Translations under genes and position numbers: made by a program | Shown here: positions 30,884 to 38,806 of the stretch, in pieces | How positions within the stretch are numbered: position 1 is the stretch's first letter | Layout of the letters: every line of letters starts with the position of its first letter | Source of the DNA: DATAZK01 sp963731205 | Lineage (GTDB): Bacteria > Actinomycetota > Actinomycetes > Frankiales > Frankiaceae | Assembly: GCA_963731205.1 (NCBI GenBank) | Contig: CAVSUJ010000001.1 | Location: 992,001-1,056,000 of the forward strand | Length of the DNA: 64,000 nucleotides | Reading direction: 5' to 3' | Notes under the pieces: generated by a model | Database searches by the model: none | What the model was told of the DNA's origin: nothing | The model's input: the letters and a program-made list of their open reading frames with translations, nothing else

Positions 30884-31960
30884 TCAGTCAACCATCCGGC
30901 GCTGTACCTGCGCTGCGACCCCGTTCACGACGTCGAGCACCGGCTCCCCCGACACCGCGCGCCTGATGTTGGCGACGACGCCCTGGATGAGCCGCCCGCT
31001 CGACTGCTGGGTCGAACCGGCGACATGCGGCGAAAGCAGCAGCCGGTCAGCCGGGGCGTGACGCAGCGGGCTGTCGGCCGGCAGCGGCTCCTGCTCGTAG
31101 ACGTCGAAGGCGGCGCCGCCGAGTGTCCCCGCGGCCAGCATGTCGAGCACCGCCTGCTCGTCGACGATGCCTCCGCGGCTCACGCTGATGACCAGGGCGT
31201 TGGCGGGGAGCAACGCCAGGGTCTCGCGTCCGAGCAGCCCGCGGGTCTGCGGACCCAGCGCGATCGCATTGATCAGGATCTCGCTGCGACGCACCAGCTG
31301 AGTCAGGTCGGGCTCGAACGCCGCCCCGAACTCCAGCTCCGGCGGCCGCTGCGAGCGTGACCAGTACGCGATCGGGCAGCCGAGGCCGGCGAACGCGCGG
31401 GCGCAGCCTTGACCGATCGGGCCGAAGCCGACGATGCCGACCTGCCGTCCCCCGAGTTCGACGGCTCCGCGCGAGGCCACCTCGAGCTGTGGCCAGCGGC
31501 CCGCGCGGAGTTCGGATTCCGCCCAGGGCAGCAGCCGGCTCACCGAAAGCGCCGCTCCGAGCGCCCATTCGGTCACAGCAGCGGCATTGAAGCCCGCCAC
31601 GTTCGACAGCGGGATGCCGGCCGCCGCCAGCGCCTCGGCGTCGTGAGATTGGACACCCACGCTCGGCTGCTGCACGAACGCCAACCTCGGCAGCTCGCGT
31701 ACCGCATCGGCGCCGATGCCTGTCGGGCCCGGCCGCCAGTCGGCGAGAACGAGCTCGATCCGGCCCTTGTCGGCGCCGCCCAGCTCATTCACGTGGTCGG
31801 CCCGGATGACCTCGACGGGCAGCTCCGAGAACAGCGCCTGCAGGATCTCCGGCGGCAACGGCGCGAGCGACAGCAGCGTCCAGGGAGCGGCGGGGTGCCC
31901 TTCCCCGGCCGTCTCCGTCGCGGCCGACGGATCAGACACGCCACCCGAAGTTTGCGTCAT
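30884..31960 (-). CDS. D-isomer-specific 2-hydroxyacid dehydrogenase
   Basis: A 358-residue NAD(P)-dependent dehydrogenase. The Rossmann motif is V-G-I-V-G-F-G-P-I-G-Q-G (about residue 195). Catalytic residues appear as Arg in I-S-V-S-R-G-G-I-V-D, Glu in F-D-V-Y-E-Q-E-P-L, and His in L-S-P-H-V-A-G-S-T. ATG 31960 leaves a 37-bp gap to the divergent kinase; upstream in-frame starts would overlap it. It could act on glyoxylate, hydroxypyruvate or phosphoglycerate; no ACT domain is present, so SerA is unlikely. It leads the operon that contains the Rv2175c-like gene, thiE and crtYcd. Confidence 0.85.
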   Translation of the reverse strand: MTQTSGGVSDPSAATETAGEGHPAAPWTLLSLAPLPPEILQALFSELPVEVIRADHVNELGGADKGRIELVLADWRPGPTGIGADAVRELPRLAFVQQPSVGVQSHDAEALAAAGIPLSNVAGFNAAAVTEWALGAALSVSRLLPWAESELRAGRWPQLEVASRGAVELGGRQVGIVGFGPIGQGCARAFAGLGCPIAYWSRSQRPPELEFGAAFEPDLTQLVRRSEILINAIALGPQTRGLLGRETLALLPANALVISVSRGGIVDEQAVLDMLAAGTLGGAAFDVYEQEPLPADSPLRHAPADRLLLSPHVAGSTQQSSGRLIQGVVANIRRAVSGEPVLDVVNGVAAQVQRRMVD

Positions 31961-31984
31961 CCCAGCGAGACTGCCACTACTGCC

Positions 31985-31990
31985 TAAACT
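31985..31990 (+). promoter_or_regulatory. Putative -10 box of the PASTA kinase gene
   Basis: TAAACT ends 7 nt before ATG 31998, which has no ribosome site. Transcription starting on or next to the ATG (leaderless) fits. No -35 box is recognised. Confidence 0.4.
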
Positions 31991-31997
31991 CCACCGC

Positions 31998-34064
31998 ATG
32001 AGGACCGCCCTCAATCAGTCAGTCGACCCCTTGTTGGGCCGGCTGCTCGATGGGCGCTACAAGATCTCCGGCCGGCTCGCCCAGGGGGGCATGGCCGTCG
32101 TGTACTCCGCATTCGACACCCGGCTGGATCGGCCGGTGGCGGTCAAGATCATGCATCCGGCGCTGGCGGCCGATGAGGACTTCGTCGGCCGCTTCCGTCG
32201 CGAGGCCAAGGCTGCGGCGAAGCTGTCGAACCCCCACGTGGTGGCGGTGACCGATCAGGGGCAGGACGGCGACGTCATCTTCCTGGTGATGGAGCTGGTG
32301 GAGGGCCGCACCCTGCGTGAGGTACTCCGCGAGGCCGGGCGGCTGGACGAGACGGAAGCGCTGGGCTTCATGATCCCGGTGCTCGAGGCGCTCGCCGCCG
32401 CGCACCGCGCCGGCCTCGTCCATCGCGATGTGAAGCCGGAAAATGTGCTGGTCGCGCACGACGGCACGGTGAAGGTCGGAGACTTCGGCCTGGCCCGCGC
32501 CGTCGATGCGTCTCCGCTGACGGCCACGGCGGGGCTGCTGCTGGGCACCGTCGCCTACCTGGCTCCCGAGCAGGTGGCGCGCGGGGTCGCCGATGCCCGC
32601 GCCGACGTCTACGCCTGCGGCGTGATGCTTTTCGAGCTGCTGACCGGCGCCCCTCCCTTCCAGGGATCGAGCGCGCTGCAGGTCGCCTACCAGCACCTCA
32701 ACGACGACGTCCCGGCCCCCTCCACCCTCGCCGGCGGCATCTCCCCTGCGGTCGACCGGTTGGTCGGTGCCGCGACGGCACGCGATCCTGGCGACCGCCC
32801 GCACGACGCCACGGCGATGCTGTTTCGCACGCGCGCCGTGCTGGAGAGGCTGTCCCCCGCCTCCGGGAGCGGGATCTCCGATGCCCCGAGCCGTCACGAC
32901 ACGGCTCCGCTCGCCCTCGATCTGGCCGAGGCCGCGGCGCTGGATCTGGCTCGTCACGGCAAGCGGGCCTCGGAGGCGCCCGTCGCGCCGCGCGATGCGC
33001 CCGATGCCGAAACCGGCGGTCTGGACAGATGGCTGCACGAGGCGCCTGCCGACACGGGAGCATTCATCGATCTGACGACCGCGCCGGACGTGGGGGAAGA
33101 TCCGGAGGCCTCCGAAGAACCGAAGCGCCGCCGCCGGCTGCGGCGGCGTACGAAGAAGGCCGAAAGGCCCCGCCGGCGCCGGTTGCTGCGCCCGAGCCGG
33201 ATCATCGCCCTGCTGCTGATCCTGGCGACGATTGCGGCCGGGCTCGTCGGCTGGAGGCTCGCCGGACGCCACGCGTCGGTGCCGTCGGTCGTCGGCTCGT
33301 CGCAGTCCGCAGCGGAGTCGGCGCTGCGCAAGGCCCACCTCACCCCTGTGGTCGCACCGGTCGAGGTGTACAGCGAGACGGTGAAGAAGGGCGATGTGGC
33401 GGTCGTCAACCCGGCCGCCGGACACCACGTCAATCGCGGGGCCGTCGTCACCCTGCAGCTCTCGCTCGGGCCGGAGCGCTACACGGTTCCGACGGTCGAG
33501 AAGCTCACGCTGGCCGACGCCGTCGACGCACTCCGGGTGGCCCACCTGCACGCCGATACCCCCACGGGCGTCTACAGCGACACCGTCGCCAAGGGCTCTG
33601 TCATCTCCATCGATCCGGCAGCCGGCAACCAGGTCAAGCCGCAGACCCACATCGCCATCGTCGTCAGCAATGGTCCGGCGCCGGTCACCGTCCCCACGTT
33701 GACCGGCCTCACCGGCGACCAGGCGAAGGCCAAGCTGGTGAAGCTGGGGTTGAAGGTCAACGTCACGCAAGATTTCAGTGACACGGTGGCGATCGGCCAG
33801 GTCATCGGCCTCACGCCGAGCAAGAACCTGCACCGCACCCAGACCGTCAGCCTGAGCGTCAGCAAGGGTCCGCAGATGGTCTCGATTCCATACGGCATCG
33901 AGAACGACAGCCCCGGCTACGCCAAGCAGGTCCTGCAAAGCCTCGGACTCGACGTGCAGACCCACAGCTACTTCCCCGGGCTCGACAGCTCGATCCTGGC
34001 GGTCCGCCCCGGCGGCGGTTCCTACGTCCGGGTCGGCTCGCAAGTCTCGATCTACCTCTACTGA
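31998..34064 (+). CDS. pknL: PknL-like Ser/Thr protein kinase with four PASTA domains
   Basis: A 688-residue transmembrane kinase. The cytoplasmic kinase domain (about 20-290) has the Gly loop A-Q-G-G-M-A, V-A-V-K-I-M, H-R-D-V-K-P-E-N (about residue 141), V-G-D-F-G-L-A and A-P-E-Q-V. A 100-residue linker, a very basic stretch (R-R-R-R-L-R-R-R) and one membrane helix (about 404-424) lead to four extracellular PASTA repeats, the last less conserved. PASTA domains bind muropeptides or lipid II and report on wall synthesis. Proximity to the Rv2175c-like gene supports the PknL identity. The partly antisense frame on the minus strand is a shadow. Confidence 0.92.
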   Translation: MRTALNQSVDPLLGRLLDGRYKISGRLAQGGMAVVYSAFDTRLDRPVAVKIMHPALAADEDFVGRFRREAKAAAKLSNPHVVAVTDQGQDGDVIFLVMELVEGRTLREVLREAGRLDETEALGFMIPVLEALAAAHRAGLVHRDVKPENVLVAHDGTVKVGDFGLARAVDASPLTATAGLLLGTVAYLAPEQVARGVADARADVYACGVMLFELLTGAPPFQGSSALQVAYQHLNDDVPAPSTLAGGISPAVDRLVGAATARDPGDRPHDATAMLFRTRAVLERLSPASGSGISDAPSRHDTAPLALDLAEAAALDLARHGKRASEAPVAPRDAPDAETGGLDRWLHEAPADTGAFIDLTTAPDVGEDPEASEEPKRRRRLRRRTKKAERPRRRRLLRPSRIIALLLILATIAAGLVGWRLAGRHASVPSVVGSSQSAAESALRKAHLTPVVAPVEVYSETVKKGDVAVVNPAAGHHVNRGAVVTLQLSLGPERYTVPTVEKLTLADAVDALRVAHLHADTPTGVYSDTVAKGSVISIDPAAGNQVKPQTHIAIVVSNGPAPVTVPTLTGLTGDQAKAKLVKLGLKVNVTQDFSDTVAIGQVIGLTPSKNLHRTQTVSLSVSKGPQMVSIPYGIENDSPGYAKQVLQSLGLDVQTHSYFPGLDSSILAVRPGGGSYVRVGSQVSIYLY

Positions 34065-34079
34065 CGCGCGTACTGACGC

Positions 34080-34970
34080 GTGCCCGCCCGTAAGCCGAGC
34101 CCGGTGGGGGCCCATGTGCCCTCGGCGGGCGGGCTGGTGCGTACCGCGCTGCCGTACGCCGAGCGGGTCGGCGCCCAGGCGATGCAGATCTTCCTCGGCA
34201 ACCCCCGCGGCTGGGCAGCCACCACCGGCGACCCCGCACAGGACGAAACCTTCGCGGCCGCCTGCGCCGTGCAGCGGCTCCCGGTCTTCGTCCACGCGCC
34301 GTACCTGATCAACCTCGGCTCCCCTGCCCCGGCCACGCTCGAACGTTCCGTCGCCGCGCTCCGTCACGGGCTCGAGCGGGCTGCTGCGGTGGGTGCCGCC
34401 GGCCTCGTGCTGCACGCCGGCTCCGCCGTCGAACCGGGCAGCCGCGACAATGCGCTCAAGCAGGTCCGCGAAGCTCTCCTGCCGCTGCTGGACGAGCTGG
34501 CCGAGAAAGACGGGGGCCGGCGCTCGACCCGGCTGCTCATCGAGCCGACCCCCGGCGGCGCCGGTTCGGTGGCCCTGGCCGCGCGCCTGGAGGATCTCGG
34601 GCCCTACTTCGCCGCACTCGAGCAACACCCGCGCCTCGGCGTCTGCCTGGACACGTGCCATGCGTACGCCGCCGGCCATGACCTGGCCGCTCCCGGCGGC
34701 GCTCGCCGCGCCTTGAATTTGCTGGTCAAGACCGTCGGACGCGGCCGGCTGGGGCTGGTGCACGCGAACGACTCCCGGGATCCGCTCGGCTCCCGTCGCG
34801 ACCGTCATGCCCCCATCGGGGTCGGCACCATCGGCATCGAGCCCTTCGCCGAGCTCTTCGTCCACCCTGCGACGCGCGGCGTGCCCGTGGTCATCGAGAC
34901 TCCCGGCGGCGAGGGGCAGCATGCGACGGACGTACGCGCGCTGAAGCGACTTCGCGATACCGCGCGGTAG
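34080..34970 (+). CDS. nfo: Endonuclease IV (AP endonuclease family 2)
   Basis: A 296-residue TIM-barrel enzyme that cleaves abasic sites in base excision repair. The zinc ligands are visible in order: His in F-V-H-A-P-Y, His in V-L-H-A-G-S, Glu in L-I-E-P-T-P-G, Asp and His in C-L-D-T-C-H-A-Y-A-A-G-H, Asp/His in H-A-N-D-S and D-R-H-A-P-I-G, Glu in V-I-E-T-P-G. The usual L-E-N-T-A-G reads I-E-P-T-P-G, a mild variation. It starts at GTG 34080, 15 bp after the kinase gene, so the two may be co-transcribed. Confidence 0.92.
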   Translation: MPARKPSPVGAHVPSAGGLVRTALPYAERVGAQAMQIFLGNPRGWAATTGDPAQDETFAAACAVQRLPVFVHAPYLINLGSPAPATLERSVAALRHGLERAAAVGAAGLVLHAGSAVEPGSRDNALKQVREALLPLLDELAEKDGGRRSTRLLIEPTPGGAGSVALAARLEDLGPYFAALEQHPRLGVCLDTCHAYAAGHDLAAPGGARRALNLLVKTVGRGRLGLVHANDSRDPLGSRRDRHAPIGVGTIGIEPFAELFVHPATRGVPVVIETPGGEGQHATDVRALKRLRDTAR

Positions 34971-34992
34971 CGCGTTTGACGCCACGACCAGC

Positions 34993-35020
34993 GGGAACGC
35001 CCTCCGACTGGCATATCGTT
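34993..35020 (+). promoter_or_regulatory. Possible ECF-type promoter of the DUF5667 gene
   Basis: GGGAAC (34993-34998) and CGTT (35017-35020) are 18 bp apart, resembling the GGAAC/CGTT pattern of actinobacterial ECF sigma factors. It lies about 150 bp upstream of the gene. DUF5667 genes are often linked to ECF sigma factors; no sigma gene is present in this window. Confidence 0.3.
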
Positions 35021-35042
35021 GCTTGACCTGCTGGGGAAGGTG

Positions 35043-35085
35043 CTTTCGCGTCCGATATGACCCGATCGGGCCATGTTCGCGAAAG
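35043..35085 (+). promoter_or_regulatory. Nested inverted repeats in the DUF5667 5' region
   Basis: Outer arms CTTTCGCG (35043-35050) and CGCGAAAG (35078-35085) enclose the 10-bp palindrome CCCGATCGGG (35061-35070). The arrangement could fold as an RNA stem in the 5' UTR or act as two operator sites. It lies 83 bp upstream of GTG 35168. Confidence 0.35.
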
Positions 35086-35167
35086 TATTGATCCGGCAGC
35101 ATGGCAGAAGGCTTCGCGGGGGCGAGGCACAGGATGAGCGCGACGCTCTGTCGTGCGTGGAGGTGTC

Positions 35168-36748
35168 GTGGTCGCGGGGCTGGTCGGGCGTAAGGCTGAT
35201 GCCTTCGCGGCCCTCCTCGACGGCAGTGGCAAGGCGGGCACGCAAGATCCGGCTCTCGCGCACCTGGCCCAGCTCACCCAGCGGCTCTCAGCCGTCCCGC
35301 AGCCGTCCGCCGCGTTCAAGTCAGCGCTGCGCGAGCAGCTGGTTCATGCCGCCGCCCATCCGGCGACGGCGTCGTCGGTCGCCGGCGCCCTGCACACCGT
35401 GCCGCGTCCACGCGTCTCGCCAGGTCACGGGGCGGGCTCGGGCGGTACCGGAGGCGTTGCCGGCACGGGTGCCGGTGGAAGCTCCAGCGCCATCATGGGG
35501 CTGGGCAAGTCGGCCCCGCTCTGGATCAAGCTCTTCACCGGCGTCACGGCTGCTGCCGTTTCGGCCACAGGTGTCGGTGTGGGCGCCCACCGGGCACTGC
35601 CGGGCGATCCGTTCTACGGCATCAAGAAGCAGGTGGAGGCCGTTCAGCTGGACCTCGCGAGCGGCGCTCGCGAGAAGGCGAGCACCCAGCTCGGCTTCGC
35701 CCAGGCCCGGATCAACGAGCTCAAGCAGCTCATCAAGCGCGATCACGTCACGCCGGGCTCGAAGTTGTCGTCGGCCACCGAAGGCCACATCAGAGGCCTG
35801 CTCGAGACGTGGGCCGAGGATGCCGGGGTCGCGACGACGTCGCTCCTGCAGCAGATCCGCGGGCTGGGAAGCAGTTCCTCCACCGCCGCCCTGTCCGCCG
35901 AGCTGCGCAAGACACTGGCCACCTTCACCTCGGGCTCTTTCAGCCAGATCGGCGCCTTGCTGGCTGACGTGCCGGCCGGCCCGTTGCAGTCGCTGACCGT
36001 CAGTGCCCTGGGTTACCTGCAGCGCGTCGACGGCGTGCTGGGCGGCAATCCGGCCACGCTGATCCAGCAGCTGCCGATCCCGCTGAGCGCTATCCCCAAC
36101 CTGACGAACGTGCTCCCGCAGCTCAACCTGCCGGCCGGGCTCGCCTCCGGCGCCTCGGTGCCCTCCATCAGTTCGATCACCGGCGGCACGCTGCCGACGG
36201 TCCCGCTGTCCAGCGCGCTGACCTCGCCCCTGGGCAAGGTGTCGAAAGCCGTCACCAGCCTGACGCTTCCCAGCAAGATCCCGACCGTGGCGGTGCCCAC
36301 CACCGGCGCCGGCGGCATCGCCGATCCCACAGCCGCCGTGAGCAGCCTGCTCAACGGTCTCGGCGGCTCGGGTGGCACGGGCAGCGGCAGTGGGAGTGGC
36401 AGCGGCAGCAATGGCGGCGGAAATGTCGTCCAGGGTGTGACCAAAGGCGCCGGCAATGCCGTGAAGGGCGTCACGAAAGGCGCCGGTAGCGCGGTGACGG
36501 GCGTCACCAACAGCGTCGGCAAAGCCGTCAACGGCGTCACGGGTGCAGTCACCGGCTCCGGTGGTAGCAATCCGGTGAGCGGCGCCGTCGGCGCGGTAGG
36601 AAGCACGGTCAGCGGCGTCACCGGAGCTGTCAGCGGCACCGTCGCCACCGTCACCGGAGGCCTGACCAGCAGCAGCGGTCCGGCCCTGCCGTTGCCTACC
36701 GCTCTGCCGACCCTGCCTCCGCTGCCCAAGCTCCCCGGCCTCGGCTAG
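35168..36748 (+). CDS. DUF5667 domain protein with low-complexity C-terminus
   Basis: A 526-residue protein. GTG 35168 has GGAGG 5 nt upstream; an earlier GTG at 35153 is less likely. The N-terminal region resembles anti-sigma-like segments, one membrane helix lies at about 120-140, and the DUF5667 domain follows (D-P-F-Y-G-I-K-K-Q-V-E with a helical R-E-K-A-S-T-Q-L-G-F-A-Q-A-R segment). The C-terminal 250 residues are rich in Gly, Ser, Thr, Val and Pro, with about eight repeats of the type G-x-A-V-x-G-V-T and a Pro/Leu tail. This suggests a long flexible surface segment. Function unknown; envelope stress sensing is the usual guess. Confidence 0.75.
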   Translation: MVAGLVGRKADAFAALLDGSGKAGTQDPALAHLAQLTQRLSAVPQPSAAFKSALREQLVHAAAHPATASSVAGALHTVPRPRVSPGHGAGSGGTGGVAGTGAGGSSSAIMGLGKSAPLWIKLFTGVTAAAVSATGVGVGAHRALPGDPFYGIKKQVEAVQLDLASGAREKASTQLGFAQARINELKQLIKRDHVTPGSKLSSATEGHIRGLLETWAEDAGVATTSLLQQIRGLGSSSSTAALSAELRKTLATFTSGSFSQIGALLADVPAGPLQSLTVSALGYLQRVDGVLGGNPATLIQQLPIPLSAIPNLTNVLPQLNLPAGLASGASVPSISSITGGTLPTVPLSSALTSPLGKVSKAVTSLTLPSKIPTVAVPTTGAGGIADPTAAVSSLLNGLGGSGGTGSGSGSGSGSNGGGNVVQGVTKGAGNAVKGVTKGAGSAVTGVTNSVGKAVNGVTGAVTGSGGSNPVSGAVGAVGSTVSGVTGAVSGTVATVTGGLTSSSGPALPLPTALPTLPPLPKLPGLG

Positions 36749-36758
36749 GTCCTCTCGC

Positions 36759-37544
36759 TCAACCCAGACCGGCTGCTCGCGCAGGATCGGGCAGCACCGA
36801 GACGTACGGCATGAAGGTCGGCGCCGCCAGCACGCCAAGGATCGAGTCGGCCACCTCCCGGCATTCCATGGTGCCGGGGCCGTTGTCGAGCAGGTAGCCG
36901 CCGGGGCCCCAATCGGCCGACAGTTCTGCGAGCAGCGTCCGATCCCAGCTGTCGGTGACGCCGGTGCCGAGCGTCATCCCGACGGCGACGGTGGCGAACA
37001 CCACATCGCGGTATTCCGAGCGCCACGCCCGGGCCAGCTCCTCGAGAGCCGCCTTGCTGGAGGCATACGCACCCATGCCGGGAAGCGGGCGTCCGACCGA
37101 AGTCGCGGAAATGTAGAGCACCCGCCCGCGCACCTCGCGCAGATGCGGAAGGGCGGCCCGGGTGATGAGTGAGGCACCGACCACGTTGGTCGCCAGCAGG
37201 TGGGTCCAGGTGGCGGCGTCGACGTCAGCAATCCTGACGAGCGGGTCGATCGCCGTCGCGTAGATCACGGAGTCGAGCCCTCCGAACGCCTCGACGGTCG
37301 CCTGCACTGTGCTGACCACATCGCTTTCAACGGTGACGTCGCAGCGCACGGCCAGCGCGCCCGCTCCCGCCTCGCCCACCGCCTCATCCAGCAGCTCGCG
37401 CCGCCGTCCGGTGAACGCGACGCGTGCTCCGGCCGCCGCGGCCCGGATCCCGACCTCACGCCCGATTCCCGACGAAGCGCCCACGACCAGGAGACGCTGG
37501 CCTTTGAGGGCATGGCTGGACGGAAGGATCGGATTCTCGGGCAT
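36759..37544 (-). CDS. Short-chain dehydrogenase/reductase
   Basis: A 261-residue classical SDR. The cofactor motif V-V-G-A-S-S-G-I-G-R-E is at about residue 20, the N-x-x-G structural motif is Y-A-T-A-I, and the catalytic Ser-Tyr-Lys triad appears as I-S-A-T-S and Y-A-S-S-K (Y-x3-K). A Gly-Arg-Arg after strand 2 (F-T-G-R-R-R) suggests NADP(H). Its C-terminal region is shorter than in most SDRs with known substrate, and the substrate is unknown. TAGCGT lies 6 nt before ATG 37544, so the gene may be leaderless. It converges with the DUF5667 gene, 10 bp apart. Confidence 0.85.
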   Translation of the reverse strand: MPENPILPSSHALKGQRLLVVGASSGIGREVGIRAAAAGARVAFTGRRRELLDEAVGEAGAGALAVRCDVTVESDVVSTVQATVEAFGGLDSVIYATAIDPLVRIADVDAATWTHLLATNVVGASLITRAALPHLREVRGRVLYISATSVGRPLPGMGAYASSKAALEELARAWRSEYRDVVFATVAVGMTLGTGVTDSWDRTLLAELSADWGPGGYLLDNGPGTMECREVADSILGVLAAPTFMPYVSVLPDPARAAGLG

Positions 37545-37580
37545 GACCGCACGCTAACGAGACCGCCCACGACCGCCGAA

Positions 37581-37621
37581 GGGCGGGTGCCGCGCCCGGT
37601 CCTGCAGCGCGGCACCCGCCC
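37581..37621 (-). terminator. 15-bp perfect stem downstream of the secreted esterase gene
   Basis: GGGCGGGTGCCGCGC and GCGCGGCACCCGCCC pair perfectly over 15 bp with an 11-nt loop. It lies 23 bp after the esterase stop and before the divergent-reading SDR start, so it probably ends the esterase transcript. No T-run follows on the minus strand, as usual in GC-rich actinobacteria. Confidence 0.65.
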
Positions 37622-37644
37622 TCGGCGTGCGGTGGGAGCTGGGG

Positions 37645-38754
37645 TCAGGTCGCGAACGTCATTGACGTGAACCCCGGAGTGTCACCGGCGCCGTACATCG
37701 AGAAGAAGGTCGGCATTCCGGCGCCCTTCAAGGTCACGTTCAGATCGCCGATCACCGTCCGGCGCACCAGGTCAGACACCTTGTCATTCCCGATGAGCGG
37801 CCAGATGTGGTACGGCCCGTCGACGGTGAGATAGGAGCGTGATCCCGTCACGTGGTTGAAGAGCCACTGGCTGTTGGACGGTGCGTTGTACGGGTCGCCC
37901 GTGGCCTGCTCGACCAGTGTCGGAACCACGTGGCGGTTGTTCCAGGTCAGGCCGAGGGGGCCGGCGCCGTTCATCACGACGGACATCTTGATGCGGGCGT
38001 CGTTGAAGCTCGTGGACATCGTCATGCCGGCGACGGTCATGGCGCCGTCGCTGTGTCCGATCACGCCGATCTCGGTCCTGCTCATGGCCGCGCCGAGGAA
38101 GTTTCCCGGCTCGTACGAATAGCTGATCATCTGTGAGATCACGGAAGACATGTCCCACATCTGATTGAGGATCTCGGCGTTGCTACGTCCTGCTGGCGCC
38201 GCTCCTGCGATCGAGGCCTCGATCGGGAAGACCGGGGCGGCGACGATGTAGCCCTGAGCTGCGATCGCGTGCAGGAACGGCTGGTAGGTGTCGGGGTTGG
38301 AGTCATAGCCCGCAGCGAAGACGATCAGCGGGAAGTGGCCACCGCGGGCCGTGGCCCAGAAGGTGTCGTTGGCGGAGATGGGTCCCGATGCCGCCGGGTA
38401 CCAGATCTCGATCGGCAGGTTGCGGTGGTTCATCGCCGGCGAGGGATAGCGCGCAGCCACCCCGTGCACCTTGTCGACCGCGACGCCACCGGTCTTGCCG
38501 ACGGGGTAGACGTCACGCAACGGCGTGAAGCTGCTGCTGCTGCCGGTGGTGTCGAAGGGGTGCAGCGAGCTCCCGGAGGCGTGGGCGCTCCGTTCGGCGT
38601 TCAGGATCCTGGTGATGTCACGGCTCGACGCGGGGGCGGTGGCCGCGGAGGCCGGAGGCTGCACACCCGTCGCAGCGGTGCTGGCGGAAGCAGCCGCGGG
38701 TAAGAGGGTTGCAGCAGCCGCCAGTGCTAGGGGCAAAAGCATCATTCGGCGCAT
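37645..38754 (-). CDS. Secreted alpha/beta-hydrolase (PAF-acetylhydrolase/dienelactone hydrolase type)
   Basis: A 369-residue exported hydrolase. ATG 38754, with GGGAAC upstream, gives a signal peptide (MRRMMLLPLALAAAATLLPA). The nucleophile elbow is G-H-S-D-G (about residue 215), and the oxyanion strand is L-I-V-F-A-A-G-Y-D. A likely catalytic His sits in the late V-D-G-P-Y-H-I-W. The fold matches serine hydrolases of the PAF acetylhydrolase or cutinase-like group acting on short esters; natural substrate unknown. A 15-bp hairpin follows it. It lies 52 bp downstream of threonine aldolase, on the same strand. Confidence 0.78.
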   Translation of the reverse strand: MRRMMLLPLALAAAATLLPAAASASTAATGVQPPASAATAPASSRDITRILNAERSAHASGSSLHPFDTTGSSSSFTPLRDVYPVGKTGGVAVDKVHGVAARYPSPAMNHRNLPIEIWYPAASGPISANDTFWATARGGHFPLIVFAAGYDSNPDTYQPFLHAIAAQGYIVAAPVFPIEASIAGAAPAGRSNAEILNQMWDMSSVISQMISYSYEPGNFLGAAMSRTEIGVIGHSDGAMTVAGMTMSTSFNDARIKMSVVMNGAGPLGLTWNNRHVVPTLVEQATGDPYNAPSNSQWLFNHVTGSRSYLTVDGPYHIWPLIGNDKVSDLVRRTVIGDLNVTLKGAGMPTFFSMYGAGDTPGFTSMTFAT

Positions 38755-38806
38755 GAGTTCCCGATCGGCGGGCCTCTCCGGCCGATGAAGGGTCTCGGGG
38801 AGGCTG

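Noticed and set aside
32019..35102. Minus-strand frame of 1027 codons
   Set aside because: It lies antisense to the PASTA kinase and endonuclease IV, both with complete motifs; the composition is that of a shadow frame in GC-rich DNA.
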